A stretch of DNA of 64,000 nucleotides, taken from Aquabacterium sp. (GTDB taxonomy: Bacteria > Pseudomonadota > Gammaproteobacteria > Burkholderiales > Burkholderiaceae_C). Below the pieces are notes generated by a model that saw nothing but the letters and a program-made list of their open reading frames with translations, ran no database searches and was not told the DNA's origin. Where the stretch lies: positions 119,431 to 183,430 of the forward strand of contig NZ_JACPYU010000025.1 in assembly GCF_016195855.1 (NCBI RefSeq), read 5' to 3'. Position numbers and translations under genes: made by a program. The number at the start of each line of letters is the position of its first letter. Position 1 is the stretch's first letter. Shown one piece after another: positions 37,947 to 47,431 of the stretch.

Positions 37947-38303
37947 TCAACGCACCGCGACGATCACAGGCTCAGGCAAGCGTCGCACCGTCACCGTTCT
38001 CAGCCCGGACGCCAGCGGCAAACGGATTTCAAAGCATCCCCCCTTGGCGCCACCGGGCGCATCCAACGACCAGCTCTGGCGGGCCATCTGCTGCAGGGCA
38101 AGCCGTGCGCCAGACTGCCCCATGCAACCCGTGGTCCCGACGTGCGCGGCTTTGTCCAACAAGCGAACCACATCGCCTGGAGATGGCCGCGCCAGCACCG
38201 CCACACGCAATTGGAAGTCGCCTGGATAGGGGCGCTGATCGCGAGCCATGATCAGTGCATGCGCTGCGTCCGGTGACAGATCCTGCTCGTTTGCCTGGTT
38301 CAT
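37947..38303 (-). CDS. Unknown 118-aa protein coupled to tssH/clpV
   Basis: The start codon shares one base with the clpV stop (TGATG), so translation is probably coupled. The N-terminal third is acidic (NEQDLSPDAAHALIMARDQRPYPGDF), the rest contains VAVLARPSPGDVVRLLDKA, a Cys-Met pair, and a C-terminal basic strand region (LRTVTVRRLPEPVIVAVR). There is no signal peptide or membrane span. I do not recognise the family. Its position as the last gene of the T6SS run makes a secretion-related role plausible but not shown. Confidence 0.65.
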   Translation of the reverse strand: MNQANEQDLSPDAAHALIMARDQRPYPGDFQLRVAVLARPSPGDVVRLLDKAAHVGTTGCMGQSGARLALQQMARQSWSLDAPGGAKGGCFEIRLPLASGLRTVTVRRLPEPVIVAVR

Positions 38304-41092
38304 CAGCTCACCTTGAACTTGAACTCGCCGTTCTTGCCGGCACTGACCTTGATCTTGCTGATGGCCTGACCTTCGGCCATGCGGGCCAGCACGCTGTCGG
38401 CCACCTCGGGCAGCAGGCTGCCGTTGAGGATGTGGTCCACGGCACGCGCGCCGGTGTCCACCTCTGTGCAACGGGCCAGCACGGTTTCGATCAGGGCGTC
38501 GTCGTAGTCCAGCACCGCCTGGTGGTTCGCCTGCACACGCGCAGCAATACGGTCCAGCTTGAGCTTGATCACACTGACCAGCACATCGTCGCTCAGCGGG
38601 TAGTAAGGCACCACCTTGGTCCGCCCGATGAAGGCGGGCTTGAAGGTCTTGTACAAGGTCGGGCGCAGCAGCTCGGCCAACTCATCGGCCTGAGGCAATT
38701 CGTCTTGCGACTTCATCACCGTGCCACCCGCGGCTTCATCGTGCTTGAAGCAGGCCTGCATGATGCCCTGCGAGCCCGCGTTGGAGGTCAGGATGATCAC
38801 CGTGTTGCGGAAGTCGATTTCGCGGCCTTCGGCATCGTCCATCAGGCCCTTGTCGAAGACCTGGAAGAACATCTCCAGCACATCGGGGTGGGCCTTCTCG
38901 ACCTCATCGAGCAACACCACGCTGTAGGGCTTGCGGCGCACGGCCTCGGTCAGCACACCGCCTTCGCCGTAGCCCACATAACCAGGGGGCGAGCCCTTGA
39001 GGCCGCTGACGCTGTGCGCCTCCTGGTACTCGCTCATGTTGATGGTGATCAGGTTGCGCTCACCGCCATAGAGGATGTCGGCCAGCGCCAGCGCGGTCTC
39101 GGTCTTGCCGACACCCGATGGGCCCACGAACAGGAACACGCCCTTGGGCTTGTTGGGGTCCTCCAGGCCGGCGCGCGCCGTGCGCACGCGCTGGGCAATC
39201 GCGGCCAGGGCATGGTCCTGGCCGATCACGCGCTCCTGCAAGGTGGCCTGCAGATTGCGCACCGTCTTGATCTCGTCCTTGACCATCTTGCCCAGCGGGA
39301 TGCCCGTCCAGGCCGCCACGATCTCGGCCACCACGTGGCCGTCCACCTGCATGGGCACCAGCGGGGCCTCGCCTTGCAAGGCGGCCAGTTCGGCCTGTTT
39401 CATGGCCAGCAGTTCGTGATCGGGGCTGGCATGGCTGACCGCGGCCTTCTTGCCCTTGGCCTTGCTACCCGCGCTGGCCTTGGCCGGCTCAAGAGCCTCA
39501 CCGTCTCCCGGCACACCCACCTCTGCGCTGGACAGGCCGCCCGCCTGCTGCTCCAGCTTCGTGCGCAGTTCACGGATGTCATTGACCAGTTGCTGCTCGA
39601 AGGTCCAGCGTTCTTCATCGGCCTTGAGGCTGGTGACAATGCCATCACGCTCGGCCTTCAAGGCGTCCAGGCGATCACCGTGGCGCGCACCCGCGGCGGC
39701 TTCGCGCTGCAGCGCAGCCGCCTCGGCATCCAGCCGCTCCAGGCGCTTGCGGGCATCCTCGATGCGGGCCGGCGTGGCGCTTTGGCCCAGCGCCACCTTG
39801 GCGCAAGCCGTGTCCAGCACGCTGATGGCCTTGTCGGGCAACTGGCGCCCGCTGATATAGCGCGCAGACAAACGCACGGCCTCGGCAATGGCCTCGTCAA
39901 ACAGGCGCACGCCAAAGTGCTTTTCCATCAAGGGCGCCATGCCGCGCAGCATCGCGCAGGCCAGCTCTTCGGAGGGCTCCTCCACCTTGATGACCTGGAA
40001 ACGGCGAGCCAGGGCCGCGTCCTTCTCGAAGTACTTTTTGTACTCGCCCCAGGTCGTGGCCGCGATCGTGCGCAGCTCACCACGCGCCAACGCCGGCTTG
40101 AGCAGGTTGGCCGCGTCATTCTGGCCAGCCTGGCCACCCGCACCAATCATGGTGTGGGCCTCGTCAATGAACAGGATGATGGGGTGCGGGCTCTTCTTGA
40201 CCTCGTCAATCACGTTCTTGAGGCGGTTCTCGAACTCGCCCTTGACCGAGGCGCCCGCCTGCAGCAGGCCCATGTCCAGCACGTGGATGGCCACACCTTG
40301 CAGCGGCGTGGGCACATCGCCCAGGGCCACACGCAGTGCCAGCCCTTCCACCACCGCTGTCTTGCCCACACCGGCTTCGCCCGTCAGGATCGGGTTGTTC
40401 TGGCGGCGGCGCATCAGGATGTCGATGGCCTGGCGGATCTCGGTGTCACGGCCGATCACCGGGTCCACCTTGCCGTCCCTGGCGCGTTGGGTGAGGTTGG
40501 TGGTGAACTGGTCCAGCGCGGGCGTCTTGCCGCTCAAGGCTTCGCTCGCGGCGGCCTCGTCGGCCTGACCGGCCTCGCCATCGACCGGGGCATCAGCATC
40601 ACGCAAGGCTTGCGCGGCCTCCTGCGACCCACGCGTCACCTCGGCCATCTTGTGCTTGAGCTCATCGAGGTTGAAACGCGTAAACAGCTTGGACGAGCGC
40701 AGAGCCAGCTGGCTCAGGCTCGGCTCTGTCAACATGGCCAGCAGCAAGTGGGCACCACGGATGCGTGCCGTGTGCGACTCCAGCGACGCAATCAGCCAGG
40801 CATGCTCCAGCAGCACCGGCAGGTGGCTGGAAAACACCGGCGTGCGGCTGTTGCCCGTCTTGAAGCGGCTCAGCTCGGCTTCCAGATCCCGCTGCAACGC
40901 GGTGCTCGACACCCCGGCGCGCTGACACAGCACGCTCAGGTCACTCTGGGGCTGCTCCAGCAAGGCCAGCATCAGATGCTCCAGGTCCACCTCATAGTGA
41001 CCGCGCGCCATGCACAGGCTGGCAGCGCGCTCGGCGGCGTGGCGCGTGGTGTCGTTGAGCTTGGAGATCAGGGTCTTGAGGTTCTGGCTCAT
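38303..41092 (-). CDS. tssH: T6SS AAA+ ATPase TssH (ClpV)
   Basis: The product is 929 aa. ClpV disassembles the contracted TssBC sheath. Order: Clp N domain (1-150), first AAA domain with Walker A GEAGVGKT (238-245) and ILFIDEAH, a coiled middle domain (about 425-540) that includes an Ala/Lys-rich insert (AKASAGSKAKGKKA), and a second AAA domain with GPSGVGKT and VVLLDEVEKAH, then ClpB D2-small. The insert and the N-terminal domain fit the ClpV subgroup rather than ClpB, as does the T6SS context. A 973-aa open frame on the opposite strand is a shadow of this gene. Confidence 0.95.
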   Translation of the reverse strand: MSQNLKTLISKLNDTTRHAAERAASLCMARGHYEVDLEHLMLALLEQPQSDLSVLCQRAGVSSTALQRDLEAELSRFKTGNSRTPVFSSHLPVLLEHAWLIASLESHTARIRGAHLLLAMLTEPSLSQLALRSSKLFTRFNLDELKHKMAEVTRGSQEAAQALRDADAPVDGEAGQADEAAASEALSGKTPALDQFTTNLTQRARDGKVDPVIGRDTEIRQAIDILMRRRQNNPILTGEAGVGKTAVVEGLALRVALGDVPTPLQGVAIHVLDMGLLQAGASVKGEFENRLKNVIDEVKKSPHPIILFIDEAHTMIGAGGQAGQNDAANLLKPALARGELRTIAATTWGEYKKYFEKDAALARRFQVIKVEEPSEELACAMLRGMAPLMEKHFGVRLFDEAIAEAVRLSARYISGRQLPDKAISVLDTACAKVALGQSATPARIEDARKRLERLDAEAAALQREAAAGARHGDRLDALKAERDGIVTSLKADEERWTFEQQLVNDIRELRTKLEQQAGGLSSAEVGVPGDGEALEPAKASAGSKAKGKKAAVSHASPDHELLAMKQAELAALQGEAPLVPMQVDGHVVAEIVAAWTGIPLGKMVKDEIKTVRNLQATLQERVIGQDHALAAIAQRVRTARAGLEDPNKPKGVFLFVGPSGVGKTETALALADILYGGERNLITINMSEYQEAHSVSGLKGSPPGYVGYGEGGVLTEAVRRKPYSVVLLDEVEKAHPDVLEMFFQVFDKGLMDDAEGREIDFRNTVIILTSNAGSQGIMQACFKHDEAAGGTVMKSQDELPQADELAELLRPTLYKTFKPAFIGRTKVVPYYPLSDDVLVSVIKLKLDRIAARVQANHQAVLDYDDALIETVLARCTEVDTGARAVDHILNGSLLPEVADSVLARMAEGQAISKIKVSAGKNGEFKFKVS

Positions 41093-41151
41093 GGTGATGA
41101 CAGCTTCTTGAATATTGTTGGAATGAGAAAGAGAAAGGGCCCGGTGATCAA

Positions 41152-42339
41152 TCAGGCCGCGGCGTGGATGTCATAGCGCACATCCGCGCGGTCTTCGTTG
41201 GCCGACTGGGTCTGCAGGAAGGTGTCCCAACCCAGCCTGAAGGCCGTCGGTGCGCGGCTTGAATCAAGCGCGCAGCCCTGCACGTCGTCGCGCTGCAATT
41301 GCAGGTTGATCTCGTACTCCAGGCTGACGCCGCTGAGCATGGTCAACAACTCTTTGAGCGCCGAGGCGCCCGCGCCCCCCGGCAGAAAGCGCCGAAACCG
41401 TGCATGAGGCAAAGGCCCGAGCACCACGCGCATGCGCAGATCCCGCTGCCAGACGCGCTCACCCAGCATGGCCGAGCGCCCCAGCACACCGTTGAGCGGC
41501 CCCGACATGCCCCCCTGGCGCCCCAACACACCCAGATAGGCACGCCCCGACTCCGGCACCTGGTACCAACGCCCGACAAACTGCTCGATGCGCACCGGCA
41601 CGGCCAGGTAGTCCTGAAGGATCTGCTGCAACTGGCGTGCAGACAAAGTACGCTGCTGCAAGGTGCCGGCGTAATACGCCAGGGCCTCGTCGGCCACAGC
41701 ACCGCGCTCGCCACCCAAGCGGTCCCGCAGGCCTTTCTGGCCCAGGCCAGCCAGAGACAGCGCCAAAGGCAGGAAGCGATTTTGTGTGTCAGATTCATAC
41801 TGAATGGACAAACGGTGCTTGCGCCAGGCCTGATAAAACAAGGAAACCGCGCGGTGACTGAACACGTCCACGAAAGCCCGTGCCGCATAGTCCTTCTGAT
41901 AGAGTTCTCGGTGAGCGAACTCCTCGGTATATGAGAGGGGCAATGTACCGTTCACGCCGAGCAGGCCCATGAACGCAGGCGTGATATCAATCCTGTCTAT
42001 CTCGGAAGGATGGGCAGGTATGCTTTGCTGCGCAACCTCGTTCAGCAACTGATCCAGTCGCGTTCCCGTCCCCCCGTCGATCTGACGCTCCTTGCCTGCG
42101 TCGTCACAGCGCTCAGTGAATCGCTTCTTGTGAACTTTAAGTGACTCGATTTCACTTGCAGGAAAAGAGAGCGACAAAGAGTTGCGAAAATTGATTTTCG
42201 ATAGCCCTTGTCCATCCGGTGCAGACGGCGCCATCCATCTGTCCAACAAGCGGACGGCCTGGAAAAAGTTGAACTGCTGCGGTTCACGCAGCAACTGTTC
42301 AATCACACCAGTGGCATTTCGCCGTTGCGTGGCGGACAT
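41152..42339 (-). CDS. tssG: T6SS baseplate protein TssG (ImpH/VasB)
   Basis: The product is 395 aa. TssG is part of the wedge of the T6SS baseplate with TssE and TssF. The N terminus LLREPQQFNFFQAVRLLDRWM, the KINFRNSLSLSFPASEIESL segment and the central GLLGVNGTLPLSYTEEFAHRELY are typical of the ImpH family. It overlaps the end of tssF by 37 bp. Base composition changes inside the gene: the 5' third is lower in GC, like tssF, while the 3' part is GC-rich like clpV. Confidence 0.93.
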   Translation of the reverse strand: MSATQRRNATGVIEQLLREPQQFNFFQAVRLLDRWMAPSAPDGQGLSKINFRNSLSLSFPASEIESLKVHKKRFTERCDDAGKERQIDGGTGTRLDQLLNEVAQQSIPAHPSEIDRIDITPAFMGLLGVNGTLPLSYTEEFAHRELYQKDYAARAFVDVFSHRAVSLFYQAWRKHRLSIQYESDTQNRFLPLALSLAGLGQKGLRDRLGGERGAVADEALAYYAGTLQQRTLSARQLQQILQDYLAVPVRIEQFVGRWYQVPESGRAYLGVLGRQGGMSGPLNGVLGRSAMLGERVWQRDLRMRVVLGPLPHARFRRFLPGGAGASALKELLTMLSGVSLEYEINLQLQRDDVQGCALDSSRAPTAFRLGWDTFLQTQSANEDRADVRYDIHAAA

Positions 42340-44273
42340 GACAGCACCTCTTCCTGCGTACGTGCCGAAATCAGCGTCAACTTGGTGAAGCTGTTCGCGT
42401 GCACATACATACCAAAGAATTGATCAAGCACAGCAGCGAACAGGCCCAAACCTGTACCGACAAAGCTGTCCTCATCGACGGTAACGCGTACCTCAGTTCC
42501 CCGAACAAAAGTCGCGTAGGGTTCACCGGGCAACCAGGCCGTGGTGGGTTTGAACGCGATACCCACCAACCCATCGATCTGACGGCGGTTGGAGGCGCTA
42601 CGCGGCAAGTCATAAAGCCGCAGCATTTCCTTGAGCGCATCAATGCCCCCACCCGACAGCGACAAGTGATTGAGCGATAAATGCGAGATCAACCGCCAAA
42701 GCGCACCTCGCCCACGTTCAAAGCGGTGAGCAGGTGTCGCCTTGCGAAGCAAGCGAATTTCCCTTGCAACGCTGCCCCCCTCCATGAACAAGTCTCCGCC
42801 AGTTGCACCGAATGGCAACAACGACGGCAGATCGCGATTGGTCGCGGTCACGGTCAAAGACAGGGTATCTGTCTGGGGCATAGCCGGGTCAAAATCGACA
42901 TCAACCACCGACAATTCCATCTCATATCCAGGGCTGGTTTCGGCGACATCCTCGTCCCAGCGGGCGGACCAGTACCGCCCGCCAACGCGCTTGGCCATCG
43001 AGTCGTCGACATCTGCTCGACGGCGTACCAGGGTAGATGGCAAGCTGTCCAGATCCGGGTGATCTGAATCCCTCAATAGGTCATCGTGCTGCAAGGAGAA
43101 AAAGGGGCGGAACTCTTGGACCGTCTCGCCTTGAGGCGTCTGCCTGACGCGGAATACCCGATCAATGGAGTAGACCTCGTAACCAAAGGCTCGACGCGAA
43201 TCAACGAGCACCGGATACGACGACGATGCATGTGAGACACGGATTGGATCCGCAGGTTGCTTGAACAGATTAATCACAGGCGTGCAACCGAGAACCAGAC
43301 TACCCTCGTGTATGGTCTCGAGCAAACGGGACTCATCGGAGTCAGCCCGAACACCTGATAACAGCAGATGCACGGTCAAGGTACGCCTGCTACCGTTGCC
43401 CCCATCATTCTGTTCAGGCTGACGGGCTTCAAATGGCACGGGCACGGTCAAATCAATGAAGTTGAACTTCTCTGGATAAGCGAAATACTCCGTCAGCAGT
43501 CTGTATGCAGGATGCGAGCGAGCATCAAAATCAATCAAGGCCTCTTCATCGGCAAATCCCGCCAATTTGGGCAATACGCCGGCGCCTATCCCAAGGGACT
43601 CCGCTGATTGCCAAGGCTGATGCGGCGCGGTCTGCACCATGACACCTATGACCTTGTGGCACAGCACCTCGCGCAGCACGCTGACTTGAGAAGGCTCGCC
43701 ATCCAGAAACACTCGCAAGGGGCGACTGTGTAAGACAGCCCAAGATGCTTGGGGAGAAACCAACTCCAACGTTAGAGAAATGGATGAGGTCACGCCAGCA
43801 GAAACTCGGGTCCCCTCTGGAGCAAGAACCGCGTTGCGGTAAGTAAGCGCCGCCAGCCGAACGGGCAACAAAGTGATGTCCTGCGTCGTCCTGAACTTGC
43901 ACGCCACCCCTTTGATCGCACGAGAATGGAGAACCGAGCCTCTGCTCAAGACGGCAGGCTGCGTCATCTGCCCGGCAGCGGCCCCTAGATCAAACTGCGC
44001 AATCGAACAAGACGGAAACGGCCGAAGATAGTGCGGATAAAGCACTTCAAGCAGCGACTCCGTGAAAAGGGGAAAGTCGTCATCAAGGCGCTTGTGAACC
44101 CGGGCTGCCAGAAGCGCGAATGACTCGATCATGCGCTCGACGTGCGGATCCTCCACCACATCGCTCGACAAGGCCAAACGTCCGGCCAGCTTTGGATAGC
44201 GACTGGCAAATTGCCTAGACTGACCACGAAGAAATGCGAGCTCTCGTTCGTAGTGGGGTAACAAGGAGTCCAT
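42303..44273 (-). CDS. tssF: T6SS baseplate protein TssF (ImpG/VasA)
   Basis: The product is 656 aa. TssF is the largest baseplate wedge protein. MDSLLPHYERELAFLRGQSRQFASRYPKLAGRL at the N terminus and DPHVERMIESFALLAARVHKRLDDDFPLFTESLLEVLYPHYLRPFPS are the strongest family signatures. The start lies 5 bp after the tssE stop. The gene is noticeably less GC-rich than the flanking chromosome. Confidence 0.95.
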   Translation of the reverse strand: MDSLLPHYERELAFLRGQSRQFASRYPKLAGRLALSSDVVEDPHVERMIESFALLAARVHKRLDDDFPLFTESLLEVLYPHYLRPFPSCSIAQFDLGAAAGQMTQPAVLSRGSVLHSRAIKGVACKFRTTQDITLLPVRLAALTYRNAVLAPEGTRVSAGVTSSISLTLELVSPQASWAVLHSRPLRVFLDGEPSQVSVLREVLCHKVIGVMVQTAPHQPWQSAESLGIGAGVLPKLAGFADEEALIDFDARSHPAYRLLTEYFAYPEKFNFIDLTVPVPFEARQPEQNDGGNGSRRTLTVHLLLSGVRADSDESRLLETIHEGSLVLGCTPVINLFKQPADPIRVSHASSSYPVLVDSRRAFGYEVYSIDRVFRVRQTPQGETVQEFRPFFSLQHDDLLRDSDHPDLDSLPSTLVRRRADVDDSMAKRVGGRYWSARWDEDVAETSPGYEMELSVVDVDFDPAMPQTDTLSLTVTATNRDLPSLLPFGATGGDLFMEGGSVAREIRLLRKATPAHRFERGRGALWRLISHLSLNHLSLSGGGIDALKEMLRLYDLPRSASNRRQIDGLVGIAFKPTTAWLPGEPYATFVRGTEVRVTVDEDSFVGTGLGLFAAVLDQFFGMYVHANSFTKLTLISARTQEEVLSCPPRNGEMPLV

Positions 44274-44278
44274 ACCAA

Positions 44279-44767
44279 CTATCTCGCGCGCAGCCCAGAC
44301 AGATTACTACGCTGGACCACATATCGATGGGTCAATGGGTGCAGAGCTGCATCAAACGACACCAACTCCTGGAATGGCCGAAGCACCAGCACGGCGCTAA
44401 TTGAAAACTCAAGTCGATGCTGATGAGTCGCATTGGTGGCCAAAGTGACCACCGGGTCTCGAAGACGCGGCTCGAAACATCTGATCGCTGATTCGATGGA
44501 CGCGCTGATCAGATCGCGGTCCTTGTCGCTGGCCAAGGCCATGCTCGAAAAGTCCGGCATACCAAAAGCGTAAACGGAGCGACTGCACTCTGGGTAGCCT
44601 TGCGCAATGCGCTTCATGGTCGAACATCTTGTGTTCAGCAATACTTCGACATCTCGCGCCACAGTGGACTTGATGTCCTCAAGCGAATACCAGCGCTTGG
44701 CAGCGCTACCCTCGGTCGCCCCACCGTCAATGAGCCGGTCCAGCAAGCTCGGTTCAAAGCGGTCCAT
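44279..44767 (-). CDS. tssE: T6SS baseplate protein TssE (gp25-like)
   Basis: The product is 162 aa. It is the T4 gp25-like baseplate protein; MDRFEPSLLDRLIDGG, the DVEVLLNTRC segment and YGMPD-like AFGMPDFSS are typical. The ATG at 44767 is chosen; an in-frame ATG at 44812 would place the start inside the terminator hairpin that follows hcp. No clear ribosome site is visible, so translation may be weak or depend on readthrough from hcp. Confidence 0.9.
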   Translation of the reverse strand: MDRFEPSLLDRLIDGGATEGSAAKRWYSLEDIKSTVARDVEVLLNTRCSTMKRIAQGYPECSRSVYAFGMPDFSSMALASDKDRDLISASIESAIRCFEPRLRDPVVTLATNATHQHRLEFSISAVLVLRPFQELVSFDAALHPLTHRYVVQRSNLSGLRAR

Positions 44768-44776
44768 GCGATTGCT

Positions 44777-44809
44777 CAAACAAAATGAGGCGGTCACACG
44801 CCGCCTCAT
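44777..44809 (-). terminator. Rho-independent terminator/attenuator after hcp
   Basis: On the minus strand ATGAGGCGG (44809-44801) pairs with CCGCCTCAT (44793-44785) around a 7-nt loop and is followed by TTTGTTT. It lies 17 bp after the hcp stop and before tssE. This should cut most transcripts after hcp, giving more Hcp than baseplate proteins. Confidence 0.75.
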
Positions 44810-44826
44810 CAATCTCTAAATGAGAG

Positions 44827-45372
44827 TTAGCTAAAATTAGGAACGTTCTTCGCCAGATCCCACGCTCCGGTGATGTTGACCTTTCCAGACTTGTCGCCTG
44901 CGATATTGAGTTCGTCGTAGGTCCACTTCACAGCAGAGTACTTCAAGGTAAACGTTTCGGCCGGGATGCCCTCGTCAGACACGCTCGGAGCAACAGAGGC
45001 CACGATGACGTTCTTCAAATCAATCTTCATGTATTGATGACGAGTCTGCGTGCTGTTCTGACCACCCACTGAATTCTTGCCCCCGTGGGCACGATAGAAG
45101 TAGATGCTCACGTCGTTGACGATCGTGCCGGCAGAACAAGCCTGCAGCAGCTTGGGCGTAGAGCCATCGATATCCTTGGTGAACACCATTTCACCATGTT
45201 CGCAACGCTCCGCAGTGTGGCCACCTGAGGTGGAAGATGTCGCAGACTTGGGCTGGCGAACCACATGGCTCCAAGAGTACACCTCGACGGTGTCCTTGTG
45301 CTTGGTATCCCGCGAGTCGCCCTTGATGTCGCCACCCTTACTGTGGAAGTCGACGTATATGTCCTTTGCCAT
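44827..45372 (-). CDS. hcp: T6SS tube protein Hcp (TssD)
   Basis: The product is 181 aa. Hcp forms the hexameric rings of the inner tube and is secreted. MAKDIYVDFHSKGGDIKGDSRDTKHKDTVEVYSW and FTKDIDGSTPKLLQACSAGT are typical of the T6SS effector Hcp family. AGAGGAAA precedes the ATG, a strong ribosome site fitting high expression. It lies 33 bp after tssC. Confidence 0.95.
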   Translation of the reverse strand: MAKDIYVDFHSKGGDIKGDSRDTKHKDTVEVYSWSHVVRQPKSATSSTSGGHTAERCEHGEMVFTKDIDGSTPKLLQACSAGTIVNDVSIYFYRAHGGKNSVGGQNSTQTRHQYMKIDLKNVIVASVAPSVSDEGIPAETFTLKYSAVKWTYDELNIAGDKSGKVNITGAWDLAKNVPNFS

Positions 45373-45405
45373 TGCAATTTCCTCTGATTAGTTAAAGTTT
45401 GTCGC

Positions 45406-46887
45406 TTAACCCTTGCCACCTTGCGGCAGCTCGGCCACGAGCCGAAGCGACACAGACAGCTCGTCAAGCTGGAAGTGCGGCCGTATAAATGAAACCGCGC
45501 GATAAACACCGGGCCTTCCGGGCACTTCCGCAACCTGTACGGATGCCTCGCGAAGCGGGAACTGAGCCTTCGCTTCTTGGGATGCGGAATCGTCTGAAGT
45601 CACATACTGGGAAATCCAGCGATTCAGATGTTCCTCAACGGTGCTGGCTGTCGCAAAGCTACCGATTTTGTCGCGCAGCATGGCCTTCATGTAATGCGCA
45701 ATCCGACACACTGCAAACATATATTGCAACTGTCCCGACAGCGCCGCGTTGGCGTTGGCAGCGTCGGAGTCATACTTCTTAGGCTTTTGCGTCGACTGCG
45801 CACCAAAAAACGCAGCGTAGTCGGTGTTCTTGCAGTGCACCAGCGGAATAAATCCCAGATCGCTCAACTCTTTTTCACGGCGATCGGTGACGGAAATCTC
45901 CGTTGGACATTTGAGCGCGACCTCACCATCGTCAGTCTTGAACGTGTGTGTAGGCAGATCCTCAACTAGACCGCCGCCCTCCACACCACGGATCGCTGCA
46001 CACCAGCCATAGCTTTCAAAAGCTGCCGTCAGCCGTGCCGCTAGCGCGTAGGCCGCGTTGACCCACAGATAGCGACCATGCTCGGTGCCATTGACGTTCT
46101 CGACAAAGTTGAAACCCTCCGTGGTGGCGCCATCCTTTGGATTAAAAGGTAAACGCCCCAAGAAATGCGGTACGGTCAAGCCGACATAGCGCGAGTCATC
46201 GGATTCGCGGAATGATTTCCATTTCGCATACTCAACGGTGTCAAACACTTTTGCAAGGTCACGCGGCTTACCCAGATCCGTCAGGCTCTCCAGACCGAAC
46301 AAATCTGCAGAGGCTGCAGAGATGAATGGCGCATGAGACGCTGCAGCCACATGGGACATCTGCTCGACGAAGTACATGTCTTCAGCAGAGCGTCCGATTT
46401 CGAAATCCCCAATCAGTGATGCAAAAGGCGCACCACCGAACGTACCAAACTCCTCTTCGTAGACCTTCTTGAACAACACCGATTGATCAAAATCAATGGC
46501 TGTTTTGAAGTCCTTGACGATTTCCTTCTTCGTCGCATTGAAGACCTTGATCTTCAACTGCTCACCTGTCGATGTGTGCTTGCACAGATAGTGCAACCCA
46601 GTCCACGAAGACTCAAGCTTCTGGAACTCACCAGCGTGCATTACTTCGCTGAGCTGGTCGGAGATCAACTGATCGATCTCGGCAATACGCGCATCGATGT
46701 TGGCCGACAGGTTCTCAGACACCACCACGGTGCCGCCCAGCACTTCCTTGACGAGTTCGCCAATGATGTCCTTGGCCCGAGCGTGTTCGGTATCGGTCTT
46801 GGCAACCTTGCTCTTGGCAACGATGTCGTCCAGCAGGCTGACACTTTCAGCCAGTGCGCCGGTTTGAGCTTGGAGTTGTGCACTCAT
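45406..46887 (-). CDS. tssC: T6SS sheath protein TssC (VipB)
   Basis: The product is 493 aa. With TssB it forms the contractile sheath. ESSWTGLHYLCKHTSTGEQLKIKVFNATKKE, FGTFGGAPFASLIGDFEI and RYVGLTVPHFLGRLPF are family hallmarks. AGGAG precedes the ATG. The gene starts 4 bp after tssB. Most of it has the lower GC of the central T6SS segment, while the first 300 bp are closer to the GC-rich background. Confidence 0.96.
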   Translation of the reverse strand: MSAQLQAQTGALAESVSLLDDIVAKSKVAKTDTEHARAKDIIGELVKEVLGGTVVVSENLSANIDARIAEIDQLISDQLSEVMHAGEFQKLESSWTGLHYLCKHTSTGEQLKIKVFNATKKEIVKDFKTAIDFDQSVLFKKVYEEEFGTFGGAPFASLIGDFEIGRSAEDMYFVEQMSHVAAASHAPFISAASADLFGLESLTDLGKPRDLAKVFDTVEYAKWKSFRESDDSRYVGLTVPHFLGRLPFNPKDGATTEGFNFVENVNGTEHGRYLWVNAAYALAARLTAAFESYGWCAAIRGVEGGGLVEDLPTHTFKTDDGEVALKCPTEISVTDRREKELSDLGFIPLVHCKNTDYAAFFGAQSTQKPKKYDSDAANANAALSGQLQYMFAVCRIAHYMKAMLRDKIGSFATASTVEEHLNRWISQYVTSDDSASQEAKAQFPLREASVQVAEVPGRPGVYRAVSFIRPHFQLDELSVSLRLVAELPQGGKG

Positions 46888-46891
46888 GGTC

Positions 46892-47407
46892 TCACTCCTG
46901 GTCTTGCTGGGCTTGTGCGCCCAAGGTCTTGAGGTGTTCGGTATTGCTCAGCACTTCGCCCAGCAGGTCTTCCAGCTTCTCGTTGCCGGCCAGCTTGTTA
47001 CGCAGGTCGGACAGTTTGGAGCGCGCTTCCAGCAGCTTGCGCAGCGGCTCGACCTGCTCCACCACGGACTCAGGGCGGAAATCGTCCATCTTCTTGAACT
47101 CGAGGTTCACGGCGAACTCGCCGCCCTCAGGGCTGAGCTTGTTCTTGACGCGGTAGCTGGCGCGCGGGGCCATGCCGGCCAGGACCTCGTCGAAGTTGTC
47201 CAAGTCGACATTGACGAACTTGCGGTCCTTCAGGCGAGGCGCAGGCTTGTCAGGGTCAGGTTGACCCGTGAAGTCACCCATCACACCCATGACAAAGGGC
47301 AGTTCCTTTTGCTCGATGGCGTCGCCGATCTCGACGTCATACGTGAGCTGAACGCGAGGGGGACGCACGCGCTCCAGACGTTTCTGAACGCTGTCTTTCT
47401 TTGCCAT
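46892..47407 (-). CDS. tssB: T6SS sheath protein TssB (VipA)
   Basis: The product is 171 aa. MAKKDSVQKRLERVRPPRVQLTYDVEIGDAIEQKELPFVMGVMGDFTG and the VNLEFKKMDDFRPESVVEQVEPLRKLLEAR segment are typical of the VipA family. AAGGAAGGAG gives a strong ribosome site. It is followed by tssC after 4 bp, the usual pair order. Confidence 0.96.
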   Translation of the reverse strand: MAKKDSVQKRLERVRPPRVQLTYDVEIGDAIEQKELPFVMGVMGDFTGQPDPDKPAPRLKDRKFVNVDLDNFDEVLAGMAPRASYRVKNKLSPEGGEFAVNLEFKKMDDFRPESVVEQVEPLRKLLEARSKLSDLRNKLAGNEKLEDLLGEVLSNTEHLKTLGAQAQQDQE

Positions 47408-47431
47408 GACCAGGCTCCTTCCTTGAACTGT

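Noticed and set aside
38255..41176. 973-aa open frame on the plus strand
   Set aside because: It lies fully over clpV on the other strand; its His/Gln/Leu/Val/Ala-rich sequence is typical of antisense frames in GC-rich genes, and clpV has all AAA+ motifs.
44768..44812. Longer tssE start at 44812
   Set aside because: It would put the start codon inside the terminator stem after hcp, and the extra residues do not resemble TssE.
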